The notes under the pieces are model-generated. The model had not been told where the DNA came from and made no database searches. It was given only the letters and a program-made list of their open reading frames with translations. From contig ML213504.1 of NCBI GenBank assembly GCA_004369045.1, forward strand, positions 1,459,508 through 1,523,507: 64,000 nucleotides of DNA, written 5' to 3'. The number at the start of each line of letters is the position of its first letter. Positions within the stretch are counted from its first letter, which is position 1. Both the position numbers and the translations under genes were made by a program. This document shows, piece after piece, positions 1 to 14,122 of the stretch. The stretch comes from Heliocybe sulcata. Taxonomy: Eukaryota; Basidiomycota; Agaricomycetes; Gloeophyllales; Gloeophyllaceae.

Positions 1-3000
1 TACAAGATGGCTTTTGCCGCCGTTGGGATCTTTCCTCAGACCAATGAGCCTATCCTCGCGGCTCACATAGGCAAGTTAATCATGGCCTGTTTCCCCCTTG
101 CGGCCAAGGCGGAGAAGCCGCCGAACTACTACTTTCTCTTGCGAGCTCTCTTCCGAGCTGTCGGAGGCGGTGGCGGGCGATTTGAGCTGCTGTACAAGGA
201 GGTACTTCCCCTGGTGCCGGAATTGCTTGAGAGTCTGAACCGGCAGCTCTACACCTTCCAGGGGCTAAGCAAGGATATGATTGTCGAGCTCTGCTTGACT
301 GTGCCTCTGCGTCTGACCCATTTGCTACCGCATCTTCAACATCTTATGCGTCCATTGGTGTTTGCGCTTCGTGGAGCGCCGGAGTTGGTGTCACAAGGGC
401 TTAGGACTCTTGAACTGTGTATCGATAATCTCACGCCGGATTTCATAGACCCGACGCTCAGTACAGTGCTGCGGGAACTGTCGGAGGCTCTGCATAGTCA
501 CCTGAGGCCTCTCCCTTCAAACCTCCATCATGCCACCACGGCGGCGCGTATCCTCGGGAAACTCGGTGGCAGAAACCGCAGGCTGTTGTCTCGTGAGCCT
601 CACTTGGAGTATCATCTATGTGCGGAGCATGCCAGCATCTCTCTATCGTTCGGCGGGAGAATAAGAGACGTCGACCTCGGCCCTGTGTCCGATCTAGCGT
701 TGCGAGCTTTGCACGGTCCTGTCCCGGCGCTGCGCTCTCAAGCATATGCATACTTGGAGAACTGCCTTACTGTTCTCTCGCATGACGTACGTTTTTCACG
801 ACTTGGTCGAAATGCCTTCTCATTCAGGCTTCTCATAGGGGTTGCACGGGCCTATCAGGCAGGAGATCTTCACTAGATGTCTTGAAGGTATCTTCAACGC
901 CATTCATATGCCAGACTTCTCAGCGCAGGCCGAAGAGTATACAAGGAAACTCTCTCAAGTTATCTTCCGCACAGAACCGAGGCGAATGCATGCCAAGGAC
1001 GTTACTGCTCGAAAGTGGCCCAGTCCGCTTCTTTCCTGCTATCTGGAAGCATTGCCACATGCTTTGACGCGAGAGAGTCAGTCGGAAGTGGAGAAAGCCA
1101 AAGAACTCGTTGCGGCCGTCATCAAGGAGCTCATAGATATGAGCAACAATGTGCTCGCAGCTCAGGACGTTCTTCCCACTTTCCAGCATATAGCGGGCCG
1201 CTTCAGCGCTCTTTGCTTCGAAGACTCCTGGGCTCGAAAGAGTGCTGGATGTGCCGGTATCAAGATCATAAGCCGCATTCCGGACGCCGGCGTGAAATGG
1301 ATTACTGACAGAGAAGTGGATTTGGTGCGCAATCTGTTGCACGTGCTCAAGGACCTTCCATCAGATCTTCCTCGAGACGTGGATGAGGTGCTAGACGTAA
1401 TGACATGTGTGCTGCGTGTCAGTAATTCCGAACTGATGGCACCTCTGGGGCAAACCACCGAGGAGGCCCTCAACGCTCGCAGAAGCAAGATCGTCCACTC
1501 GGCGGGCATTTTTTTCTCAGAACTGTCTAGTGCCAACGCAATCGTACGCCGTGCGGTTCAGATGTGCATCGGATTGCTAGCAGAAATCAGTGGGAAGTCC
1601 GTTGTGGAGCTCGTGCTGCCTCATCGCGATCGCCTGTTGTCTGGGATATATGCAAAGCCCCTGAGAGCAGTTCCCCTGCCAATTCAGATTGGAATGATCG
1701 AAGCCATTCGATACTGCATTGAGCTAGATCCACCTTTGCCAGAACTGAACGAGGAGTTGCTGCGTCTTCTGCACGAAACCCTGGCGCTCGCTGATGCCGA
1801 CGACGCAAACCTACTCGGGCGAGGGAATGCTCGGCAGGGGGGAGTCGATATCATCAACCTTCGCGTAGCATCGATAAAGCTGCTGACCGCGTCAATGCCT
1901 ATGACCGATTTCTTTTCGAAGCACACGGCGACTCGCCAAAGGTACGATGATGGATGACCTTACTCCAGAGACGAAATGCTAAATTTATGCAGGGTAACCA
2001 CTGTCTACTTCAAGTCCTTGTATTCATCTTCACCTGAAGTGAAGGATGTAGCACATGAAGGCCTTCGCACTGTTTTGACCCATCAAAGCAGACTTCCGAA
2101 AGAGCTCTTGCAGACTGGCTTGCGGCCTATCCTGATGAATCTTGCAGACCCGAAACGACTATCTGTCCCGGGACTTGAGGGCTTAGCCAGGTTACTGGAG
2201 CTCTTGACGAATTATTTCAAGGTCGAAATCGGCCACAAGCTCCTTGATCATTTCCGAGTCGTTGCTGATCCGCAGATGTTGCAAGAATCGTCCCGGCTGC
2301 CTTTGACCGAAAACGAAGGAATTACGAAACTCGTTCGGCTTGCGAACATATTCCATCTCCTACCATCAGCCGCAAACATATTTCTTGATCAGCTTGTTAA
2401 CGCGATCGTTCAGACGGAGGCGCAGATGCACTTCTCCGGAGAGTCACCTTTCTCAGAACCGCTCGGAAAATACCTGGATAAATATCCCCACGACGCTCTC
2501 GAATTCTTCATGAAGCATCTCCACTTCCCCCGCCATATGCGAACGCTTCGGACGATCCTGCAAGCCGATCTCGCACCGGGCGTCCTTCGAGAGTTAGCAG
2601 CGAGGACATCCACTCTGGTCACTACATGCTTCTACGGTAGCGACCAAAGTCTCATTCTGCCGGGTCTGCAGCTTTGCTCAGATCTGAATAAGTATGTACC
2701 AGGCTGGCTGCACGACAATGTCTACGCTCTAGACGGACTGGTCCATGTTTGGAACATGCCACCGAGCAATATTGACCAGAGCACGGCACTGGGAGTTGAC
2801 TCTGTCCAGCGGTATTCTCTGGTTCTATCTATTTTTCAGAAGGCCTTGGAAAAGTCGCCTCGAATCGACATCCTGTTCGAGATAGTCGCGATTTACACCC
2901 GGAGTGTGCCCATGGATTTAATGAAGCTTTCTCACTTCCTCTATCGGCATGTCGCTCTCAGTGACTCTCTTGCTTACAAGCGCAACATCTTGCTTCGGTT

Positions 3001-6000
3001 CCTCTTCTGGTTCAAGAATCCAGCTGCGCTTTGGCCTCGTAAAGCCCACTTCCTACGATACATTGTGACGCCCATGCTCTTGGCTCACGCATCTGGCCCA
3101 TGGGCTAAGCAGGGTCTGCTGGACGCAGAGATCATAGGGAAGGTGCTCAGTTGTATATGGACCCCTATGCTCAACAACATGACGTTTTCTGATTCGGATA
3201 GTATGTGCAAGGTGGAAATGCTGCATCTCACCACTGTGATGGTGCAGCATTATCACGACGTGCTTGGCCCAGTGAAGAAAGAGCTCATCCGACTTGCGTG
3301 GGACTACATCAATCACGAGGACCCGGTCGTCAAACAGACTGCCTATCTCCTCGCCGCTAGGTTCTTCGAAGCGTTTGACACTCCTTCTAAGTTCATCCTC
3401 CGCGCCTGGACTGGCTTGCTAAAGCAACCTCAAGCCGAATTGCGCAATCTCATTCGCCAAGCTCTGGACATTATCGCACCAGTACTACTGCGGCCGAGCG
3501 CGCAAGATCAGGGCAGTCAGAACTGGGCCAAGACAACTCGAAGGCTGCTCGCAGAGGAAGGCACAGCTCTTCCTCAGGTAATGATCGTGTACCAGGTCAT
3601 TGTCCGGCAGCCACCGTTATTCTATCCTTTCCGTGCTCTTTTCGTCCCCCACATGGTGAATTGCCTCACGAGACTAGGCCTATCGATCATGGCACACCAC
3701 GAGTCGAGACTGCTCTCCATTGATATTCTCCAAGTCATCTTTGACTGGGATCAGAAGACTCTGTCATCTGGAGTAGCAGACGATACAACTGTCTCGGCAG
3801 ATAACAGAGCGAGCGCTGGGTGGGTGACACCGCTGCCATTCCGCGAAACTATGGTGAGCTACCTGGTGCGGCTTGCAACTGCACCGCACGAACCCCAAGC
3901 CAGAAACGTCCTGGTTCCTCGAGCTCTAGGTTTACTACGGACGATGCTCAGTACGAATGGGTGGAGTGATGTCACTGTGAAATTGCACTACTTTTCCCGA
4001 GCGTTGGAGCAAGTAAGTCTGAATCTTTGCTCCACTTGCTGATTAGCTGATTCCGTTTAGAACGATCTTAGCAATGAGGCCGCACTAAGCCAAGCGATCA
4101 GCTCCGCAAAGGTACTGCAGGTTGTTTCCGCGGACAAGGGGGATGCTTGGTACAGTACGAATGCTGTTATTCTTTACAAACTGGTGCGGAAGGGTCTCGC
4201 CGTAGACGAGACTGCCCTGCACGACGCCCTGCACCCTGTCTTCGACCGTCTGGTTCGGTTATTCCCTCCCCCGCCAGAGGAGGAAGAGCATCAGGAGGAA
4301 ATTAGCGAATTTCACCGCTTCGTCTATTCCACAATCGGCGACGGTCTGCGCAACGGAACTAATTTGCGAGGTATCTTTCTCATGTTGAAGTCCGTCCTGC
4401 AAGCTGTGCCGGAACGTATGAAGCACTTCAGTGCATCAGTAGCGAGAGTGTTGCAGAAACTCGCTCGGGACCACACGACAGCACCTCCGGGGACTCCGAG
4501 CTTCGAAACCGGCGTGAATCTATGCACATCCGCCTTAGATATATGCCAGCTTGGTATGTTGTTCCTGGGAGAGGATCGCACGACTCTCTTCCGGACGATG
4601 GTACACCTAGCAGAGAAGTCTAAGAGCCAGCGTCTTTGCCAGTACTTGCTGCAGCTCGCTCGTGACTGGGCAGTCCAGAGGCGGGAAGCATTCCCGACCG
4701 TCAAAGAGAAGGCAGCATTACTGCAGAAAATGGTTGCCTTTGAAGCTCGCGGCGACGACCTCTTCAGTGACTATCTCAATCTCATCTACGATATCTACAC
4801 CGATCCTTCTTTACGGCGCAGCGATCTGACGACACGGCTGGAACAAGCTTTTTTGATCGGTTGCCGCTGCCGGAAGGAGGCCATCCGCGACAAGTTCCTG
4901 GATCTTCTGGATAGCAGTATCCCCAGAAACCTCTCTGCGAGACTAGCCTACGTGCTTGGAGTCCAGAATTGGGAAGCTCTGGCTGACTGTAACTGGATAT
5001 ACGTGGCATTGCACCTCCTGCTGGGCGCCGTCGATGGCGAGCACGAACTAATTGATGAACGAAAGGGCTCCCTTGATCCATCTCTTTCTGCTGTCTTGGG
5101 TCAAAGACGAGCGCATGAAGTCGTGCGGCCCATCCAACGCTTGCTGTTCTTGGATCCGCAGGTTGCCCACGATACTTGGATAGCTGTTTTCCCCGCTGTA
5201 TGGGGTTGCTTGTCTAGACGAGAGCAAATGGATATTACGCAGCATATGATGGTTCTCTTGAGCAAGGAGTACCACTTGAAGCAAGCTGACCTTCGACCCA
5301 ACGTTATCCAATCTCTACTGATCGGGTTACATGCCTGTTCACCACCCATGGTGCTTCCGCCTCATCTGGTGAAGTATCTCGGTAAAGTCTACGGATGCTG
5401 GCACGTCGCCTTGGAACTGTTGGAGGGCTCCCTGGACCAAAATGGTAGAGATGACCCTCCTGTCAGAGAGGCAATCTTAGATTCCCTATCTGAAGTCGCT
5501 GCAGAGCTTTGCGAAGATGATGTCTTCTATGGCGTGTGGCGACGCCGCGCCCCTCTCCCCGAGACGAATATTGCTTTGGCTTTCGAACAGAATGGTATGT
5601 GGGAACAAGCCTCCATCATGTATGAAACCGCTCAGGGGAAAACGAGGGCGGGTGCACTCGCGTTTACCGAACACGAGTACTGTCTTTGGGAAGATCATTG
5701 GATGTTGGCCGCTGAGAAGTTACAGCAGTGGGACGTCCTTTCCGAGCTGGCCAGGACAGAAGGGAATGTCGAATTACAACTGGAAAGTGCTTGGAGAATC
5801 AAGAATTGGGCTGACGAGCGAGCTTCACTGGAAGATCTCGTCAACATTCTTCCGGATGTCGGAACCCCGCGCCGTCGAGTCTTCGAAGCTTTTATCTCCC
5901 TCTTGAAACTCCCGGAGTCTCATGCTCCGTCTGGGCCAAATGCCGCGAACCCACAGGTAATCGCAAGCGCTACGCAAGAAGTTGCCAACGAGGTTACCCG

Positions 6001-9000
6001 AATACTGGAAGATGCTCTGCAACTTTCACTACGGAAATGGATCGCACTCCCTCCGTACTTGTCGGCTGCTCATGTTCCACTCTTACAGCACTTCCAGCAA
6101 TTTGTAGAACTGCAGGAGGCGATCCAGATATTTAATTCGCTAGCGGCAACGAACGCCCAAAACCTGGAGAAGAAGTCATCAGACCTCAAAATGGTCTTGC
6201 AGGCATGGCGCGAACGGCTTCCAGATCGCTGTGATGATATCAGCTTATGGAGTGACCTCGTTGCTTGGAGGCAAAACGTTTTCCATGCCATCAATAAGCG
6301 ATACCTACCTCTAATCCAGCAACCAGGAGCCAACGCGAGCGGAAGTGGAGGGACTTCAAACACGTTCGGCTATCGAGGATTCCATGAGACGGCTTGGATC
6401 ATCAATCGGTTCGCGCACGTTGCGCGCAAACACGATCTGTTAGACGTTTGCTTTACTTACTTGAACAAGATCTATACATTGCCGAATATCGAGATCTCAG
6501 AGGCTTTCCTCAAGCTTCGTGAACAGGCTCGCTGTCATTATCAGAAGCCCAACGACTTACAAGCCGGTCTAGAGGTGATCAACAATACCAATTTGATGTA
6601 CTTCACTCAAGCGCAGAAGGCCGAGTTCTTCACTCTCAAGGGAATGTTCCATGCTCGGGTCGGGCGGTATGAAGAGGCGAACCATGCGTTCGGATCTGCA
6701 GTACAACTCGACATGAACCAAGCCAAAGCCTGGGCAGAGTGGGGCAAGTTCAACGACAGGATGTTCAAAGACAGGCCGAGTGAGATGACATATGCTGCTC
6801 ATGCCGTTAGCTGCTACTTGCAAGCTGCGGGCTTGTACAAGAGCGGGAAGAGCCGTCCCTTGCTCACTCGCGTCTTGTGGTTACTCAGCGTCGATGATGG
6901 CAACTACACCATCTCTCGCGCCTTCGACACGTACAAAGGCGATGCAGCGTTCTGGTACTGGATCACCCTGATCCCTCAGCTGTGCCTGTCCATCTCTCAA
7001 CGGGAAGTCAAACAAGCTAGGTATGTACTACTTAACTTGGCTAAGCTATACCCACAGGTACGTCCATAACAGCTGTATCACCGCAAATCCTGACATCCCC
7101 ATAGGCTCTCTTTTTCCCTCTACGGACCACGAAAGAGGACATGATGATTGTGAAAAAGCAAGCTGCTCAAGCTGCCGCTGCTCGCGCTTCCGCTAGTCAA
7201 GGAACGGCGCAGCAGACGGTAAATCCTAACCAGAGACAAAATGACGGCGACCATGCAATGCGAGAACCAGGCGCAGAAGCAAGCGATGGGAAGAAGGAAG
7301 CTGACACGGTGGCCTTGTCGCAACCGGCAGTTACCACAGCAAGACCCGCTGCAGATGGCACTACCCAAGAGATTGGCCGACCTAATCCTCCTGTTTCGGG
7401 CGCCGCTCCAGGGAGCGAAGCTTCCCTGTATTATCCCATGAAACAATCTTGGGAGTACATAGAGGAGATCGTCAATATCCTGAAAACGGCGTTCCCGCTT
7501 CTTATACTCGGCTTGGAGACATTGGTCGATCAAATCAACCAGAAGTTCAAGGCCTCTCCTGAGGAGGATATCTACAGATTTGTGTGCATGCTGTTGCTGG
7601 ATGGTATCAACGTAAGCTCAGTGCATTCAATTGGCCATATTCATAGTGCTTACAGAATTTATTTCTAGACGTACCTGTCGAGGCTATCTGTCTCTGAAGA
7701 CGATGGGCAATTGCCGCCTCAGACTCACATGAACCTACAGCGCATGGTTGTCAACTTGACTGGCACTGCTCGGGTGCGTCTTGTGTGTTCGCTAACGCTA
7801 ATATGGCTCTACTCATGCCCGTTCAGAAGGACTACGAGGACGATTTCCTGAAATCCAAACTATCTCAGGTTGAATACATCGCAAAGCTGCAGCAATGGCG
7901 GGACAGATATGAGAAGCACCTTGATTCCCGGCCCCGCCTGCAACCTTTGGATATGCTCAGCCATTATCTCACTGAGTTCCAGCTCGGCAAGTTCGATGAG
8001 ATCGAGGTGCCTGGCCAATATACAGAGGTTCATCACCTATGACCCGAGCTGTCAGCGGTACTAACTTCTGTATTACAGGACAAAGATAACAATCAGAACT
8101 TCGCTAGGATTCAAAAGTTCGGTCCCAAGTTTGAGAACTGCAGATCTCATGGCTACTGCTGGAAGCGTCTCACAGTCCATGGCACCGACAATTCGATCAC
8201 GACTTTCGCGGTGCAATTGCCATCTGGTCGTCATTGTCGTAGGGAAGAACGAGTGATGCAATTGCTTAGGACTTTCAATGGGTACGCGCTGCTCTTCTTC
8301 TCCAGGTCAGGTTGCTGAAGACGTTGCAGGACCTTGGCCCGCAAGAAGGAGAGTAGAAAGAGGAACCTGACATTCCATCTTCCAGCTGCCGTGTCATGCG
8401 GCGCCAATTTAAGATTGTTACAGAATGATTCGTCACACGTGACGCTCGGCGACATATACGATCAACATTGCGAAGAGGCTGGTACAAGCAGAGAAGATCC
8501 GATATTCGTCGTCGGCGAGAAAGTCAAGACCGTTCTGCGAGAATTCCACCACCATGAGAAGAAACTGGTACTGTACATTCTTGGGGATATACACGCTCAG
8601 TTTACTAATATTACGGGTTAGCCGAACAAATCGGAGTACTTCACGTTGAGGAAGGATGTCCTGACTGAAGTGATGGAGAAGGTTGTTCCTGATGACATCC
8701 TGTTGCGTGTATGTGGTAGTGGTTTCGTTCTTGAAGACGCGGCTAATCTTTCATCAAGTATATGCTTCGTAGTATGGCAGGGCCGAGCGACTTCTGGCGC
8801 ATGCGGAAGCAGTTTACTATGCAGATAGCAAGCACCAGTTTTATGACCTATGTGCTCTGTCTCACGAGTCGCCTACCCTCTCGTTTCCATGTCTCTCGCA
8901 ACACCGGGCTTATAGCAATGAGCGAGCTTCTGCCAGGTGCGTATCTCTCGTGCGTTCACTCTGCAGCCTCGCGATTGACCCGTTCCCGCAGGTGTTGCCC

Positions 9001-9546
9001 AAAATATGCCGCATTTTGCCTCTCCCGATAGCGTGCCCTTCCGTTTCACGCCCAATATGCAGCGCTTCATAGGCAGCATCATGACGGAAGGATTGTTGAC
9101 CACTAGCATCCTGGCTATTGCGCGAAGCTTGACAGAGCCTGAGGTATGCACACCAGTCCAGACCTTTTCCATTTGACTGACGCTTATTATTCTAGTTCGA
9201 ACTCGAGCAACAACTTTGCTTGTTCGCGAGAGATGAAGTCATAACCTGGCTTCACAACCGGGCGAAAGTCTGGAATGCAGGTGATATCACATTCCGGAAC
9301 CATGTGACTACCAATATCGCCGTTGTCGTCAAGAATGCAGAGACAATGGCGTGTAAAGTGGAGAGAGAACAGGCAGGTATCTCAGTTGCGACGACTATTC
9401 GAGATCTCATTTTGTCTTAGGCTGCTCAGAACCCGACAACGCCACCCTCCGCACCAGTCGTACAGACTATCACTAATCTCATCTCCCAAGCCACGAATCC
9501 TGTCAATCTCTCAAGAATGCAGGATCAGTATAGTCCTTGGTTCTAG
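1..9546 (+). CDS. TRA1: TRA1/TRRAP-family PIKK-like scaffold (5' end outside window)
   Basis: Tra1 is the huge HEAT-repeat pseudokinase that docks activators in the SAGA and NuA4 acetyltransferase complexes in the nucleus. The frame is open at base 1 and gives about 2960 residues, so roughly the first 800 residues of a usual Tra1 lie upstream. HEAT-repeat regions fill about 1-5500 (family-typical ARILGKLGGRNR near 540). The FAT domain lies at about 5600-7600, followed by a kinase-like domain (8079-9420) with RIQKFGPKFE and PDDILLRYMLRSM. The FATC tail ends in YSPWF at the TAG of 9544-9546. I infer thirteen introns: 787-838, 1942-1992, 4013-4060, 7058-7104, 7612-7668, 7774-7826, 8028-8078, 8282-8329, 8568-8621, 8709-8758, 8937-8991, 9144-9195 and 9373-9420. 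The last is best read as GC-AG, and the 8028 donor is an unusual GTTCAT. The identity is secure; single splice sites are inferred. Confidence 0.97.
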
Positions 9547-9695
9547 TCTTGGATGTTCTGTCATGGGTATCTGGATGCCATTGCTATCGACTCGCTTATG
9601 TATAATCATCTGATGTATCCCTAGACTGTATATTACCAGTATTGCTAGTTATTCATAGTCTCCTTAGGACAACCTGGACGACATAAACGGCGTGC

Positions 9696-11979
9696 TCAGA
9701 TACGATGAACGCCTCGTACGAACCCCTCCGTCTGGCGAAATGTATTGATGTGTGCCTCGCTATCCAACATCATCTGTGCATGATGCAAGGATCAGGATAT
9801 CGGACCATTCCCATCAATTTTGAACTGACCTGTTCAGCCATGTAATAAATATCAGATCCCGGTCGATTGTACATCATTGCGTTGGCAAAGATGAGGTAGA
9901 TATCGCGCTGGAATTCAGACGAATTTACTATAAGACCGTCCTTGATCTTTTGCTTGATTGTCTTCAGATCCATTGGCCTTCTCACAATGTCGTGATAATC
10001 AGGTGCCTCCGAAGTTTTGATAGGATTTTGAAAGATAGCTCCGTTGCGATGCTGAGCGATTTGTGAATGCAGCATGTTAATGACCGTCTGGAACCTTTTG
10101 AGAGCGGCTGGATCCACGTCTGGGACTGGTCTGGCGCCGCGCCGACGACCGGTAACTGAAAGGAGAGCATATATCAGCTAAAACCCCGTCGTGAAACAGG
10201 ACGGACTTGCAGCTTTGTGTATCTTCGTCCGCAGCCTCTGAGTCTTCCCTGACTCTCTTTCGGTCCCTGAGTGAATCGGCAGCTTCAGACGCCCTGCGTT
10301 TCCCTAAACATTCGTCAGTGCGCTTTTCAAGCGGTAGGAAGTCCCCTACTAACCCCCTCTCCGCCTTGGGATATCGCTGTCGGCACTGGGAGTGGCCTCC
10401 TGCTCGGCGGCGCCGGGCGTAGCCTCTTGCTCAACCGTGCTAGGTGTAGTCTCTGTCTCGATAGCGACAGGACTGGCCTCTTCCTCTGCAGCACTGGGAG
10501 TTGCCTCCTGCTCAGCCGCATCGGGGGTAGCCTCTCGGTCGGCCGTATCAAACGCGGCCCGTGGAGATTCCTCTTCGTCTGCTTCAACTTCAGTTGCCTC
10601 TGTTACTTGCTGGAGTTCTACGTCCTCAGGATTAGGGGCTATCTCTTGCTCTTCCTCAGCGGGACTCTCTGCATCTGCAGCCATTTGGACGTCCTCGCCT
10701 GCATCTACCTCGTCCACTGCTACTTCTCGGGGTACTTCCAGCTCTAGAGGCGCGTCCGGGCTTGCTGTGTCTCTCAAAGGCAACTCTGAAACACGGAGAT
10801 CACGCAATTGTAAGCATCGTTAAAGTGGACATGGTAGTGTACGTACCTTCGTCAGCGAGTGAGACGGCGTTCTCCAAAGACATCGTTCCAGGGCCCGATG
10901 GACTGGCTTCCTCCGCGACAGGCTCAGCTTGCGCGCCTTCAGCTTCCTCGTCAGAGCTCTGGCTTTCCTGATTTACTACTACAGCTGAATCTTGATCGAC
11001 GTGGGACGGTCCTTCATGGGATGGCGCCTCGGGAGCCTCTGAACTGATCACATCTTCATCTGGTGCTTGGCCAGCGCCGAGTGCAGCATCTTCCTCCGGA
11101 TGCGAGATAACTGTGTGTTCTGCCGGTACTGGAGATGGCGAGGCCATATTCTCATCAATAGGGGCTTCAGTAATAGTATCCCCATGTATAGGAGTCGACG
11201 GACGGATCTCTGGAGTTTCCGCAATCTCCTCGAAATATGCGTGAATATATGGGCTTCCGGATGCAGAATGTACACACTGGAGCTGTCGCGACAATCGCAG
11301 TAGGTGTAGCATGCTGCGACTGGGTGGCACTTCTCCGTTTAGATTGTATCTTTTCGTCCCACAGCCCTGCGCGTATTTCGTCGATTTCTTTGACCAGATT
11401 TCTGAGACCATATGAGATCCGCTCGGAACAATAGTGCATTTGGCACTTACTTGAACTTCACTTCTTCGGCGGAGATGAGGTCTCTCAACTCAAACACGCG
11501 TGCTTGATAGTGTCTTTGCGCTAGCTTGAGATGCACAGGAGCTAACCAAGCATGTCAAAAAACACGCTCAGAGAGAGGACAAGTGGCCCACCATGCACCG
11601 CGTTTTGGTTGTCGGGGCTGTACTGCTACCTAAGAAGACTACTTGCAGTAATTGGGGATGAGCTTACAGGTTCAAGTTTGCATCTTGCATGAGCTGAGTA
11701 TATAGTTCCTCGCATAACTGTTGTGATCACAAGATAAAGACATTTATTTCAGACTGGACGTCTACGAAGAACAAATGGTACACTAACGTCGGATGTAAAG
11801 GTATTCTTAGGACGTGTGATTAGGGGATGTTTGGTCAGGAGCTTGGCTACTTCAACCCAAGCATCTCCACCGAGCTCATACACGGCTTGAGCTAACAGAA
11901 GCCGCTCCGTGTTCGAAAGGGAAGAAACGTCGAGTTCCAGAGGAGCGTTCCGCTTCGTCGAGCGCGTTTTCGAGGCCAT
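9696..11979 (-). CDS. BRD8/Bdc1-like bromodomain protein, probable NuA4 subunit
   Basis: The start codon is at 11979. The N-terminus has the SANT-like module seen in BRD8 (LSNTERLLLAQAVYELGG, then DAWVEVAKLL). A helical stretch follows (LVKEIDEIRAGLWDEKIQ), then a long acidic, low-complexity middle with degenerate EQEATP/AEEEASP repeats (about 10370-10800) and a basic patch (GKRRASE, RKRVRED). The C-terminus is one bromodomain: LKRFQTVINMLHSQIAQHRN, PIKTSEAPDYHDIVRRPMDL, ANAMMYNRPGSDIYYMAEQ. The last intron is 9829-9774, and the final exon carries MMLDSEAHINTFRQTEGF, a BRD8-type ending. BRD8 and fission-yeast Bdc1 belong to NuA4, and the gene is convergent with TRA1 at a 149-bp gap. Splicing between about 11690 and 11500 is unclear to me. 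A generic bromodomain protein is the alternative; the N-terminal module argues against it. Confidence 0.85.
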
Positions 11980-12231
11980 CCCTTCTTAACGTCGTGATAA
12001 GTAACCGGCACAGGAAGAGAAAGAAAAGAAGGCCAGCGACAGGAGTAGACGCGGACAAAGTTGTAAAGAGCGGAGGAGATGCCATTTCCCAGACGCGTGC
12101 CGTAGGCCGGAGAACCGGAGACGCGCTAGGGATCCCCGGAAGTATCCTGGTCCCGCGGCCGGGTAACAACGAGACGCAAGTACGTCAACCCGCCGGACGC
12201 AGCAACGTTGGCTTGTTCCCTCACCACCACC
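11980..12231. promoter_or_regulatory. Shared divergent promoter region, BRD8-like / proteinase A
   Basis: These 252 bp separate the start codons of two divergently oriented genes, so both must use it for initiation and 5' UTRs. The sequence is GC-rich and I see no clear TATA box. Confidence 0.5.
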
Positions 12232-13801
<1,570 letters not shown>

Positions 13802-14122
13802 GCGCTCCACGGACACGTCTTCATATATCTCACGTTACGCATACCAGTAGTACACGATCATGTTCACCACTTGTTTGTACCAACAGCTTTGGCACATTGA
13901 TGCCTAATAATATGTTCTTGCAAGAATGATTAGAGTGTACGCAGCATCCTCGCTGCAGTTATGCGTCTATGACGCTCCGGCTGCATAGACCGGGTCGGCC
14001 ATGCATTTAAAGGATTTAGATCTGGCTTGGGGAATCCAACTGACCTTGTCTGCCTTTCGTGAGTGCTACTGCAAGCTACCTCCTTTACTCTCATAACGCT
14101 CCTAACATCCTGCCTAAAACTG
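13802..14122. other. Intergenic spacer, PEP4 to DCAF-like gene
   Basis: It contains the 3' UTR of proteinase A and the promoter of the next gene. I see no coding or RNA feature in it. Confidence 0.5.
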
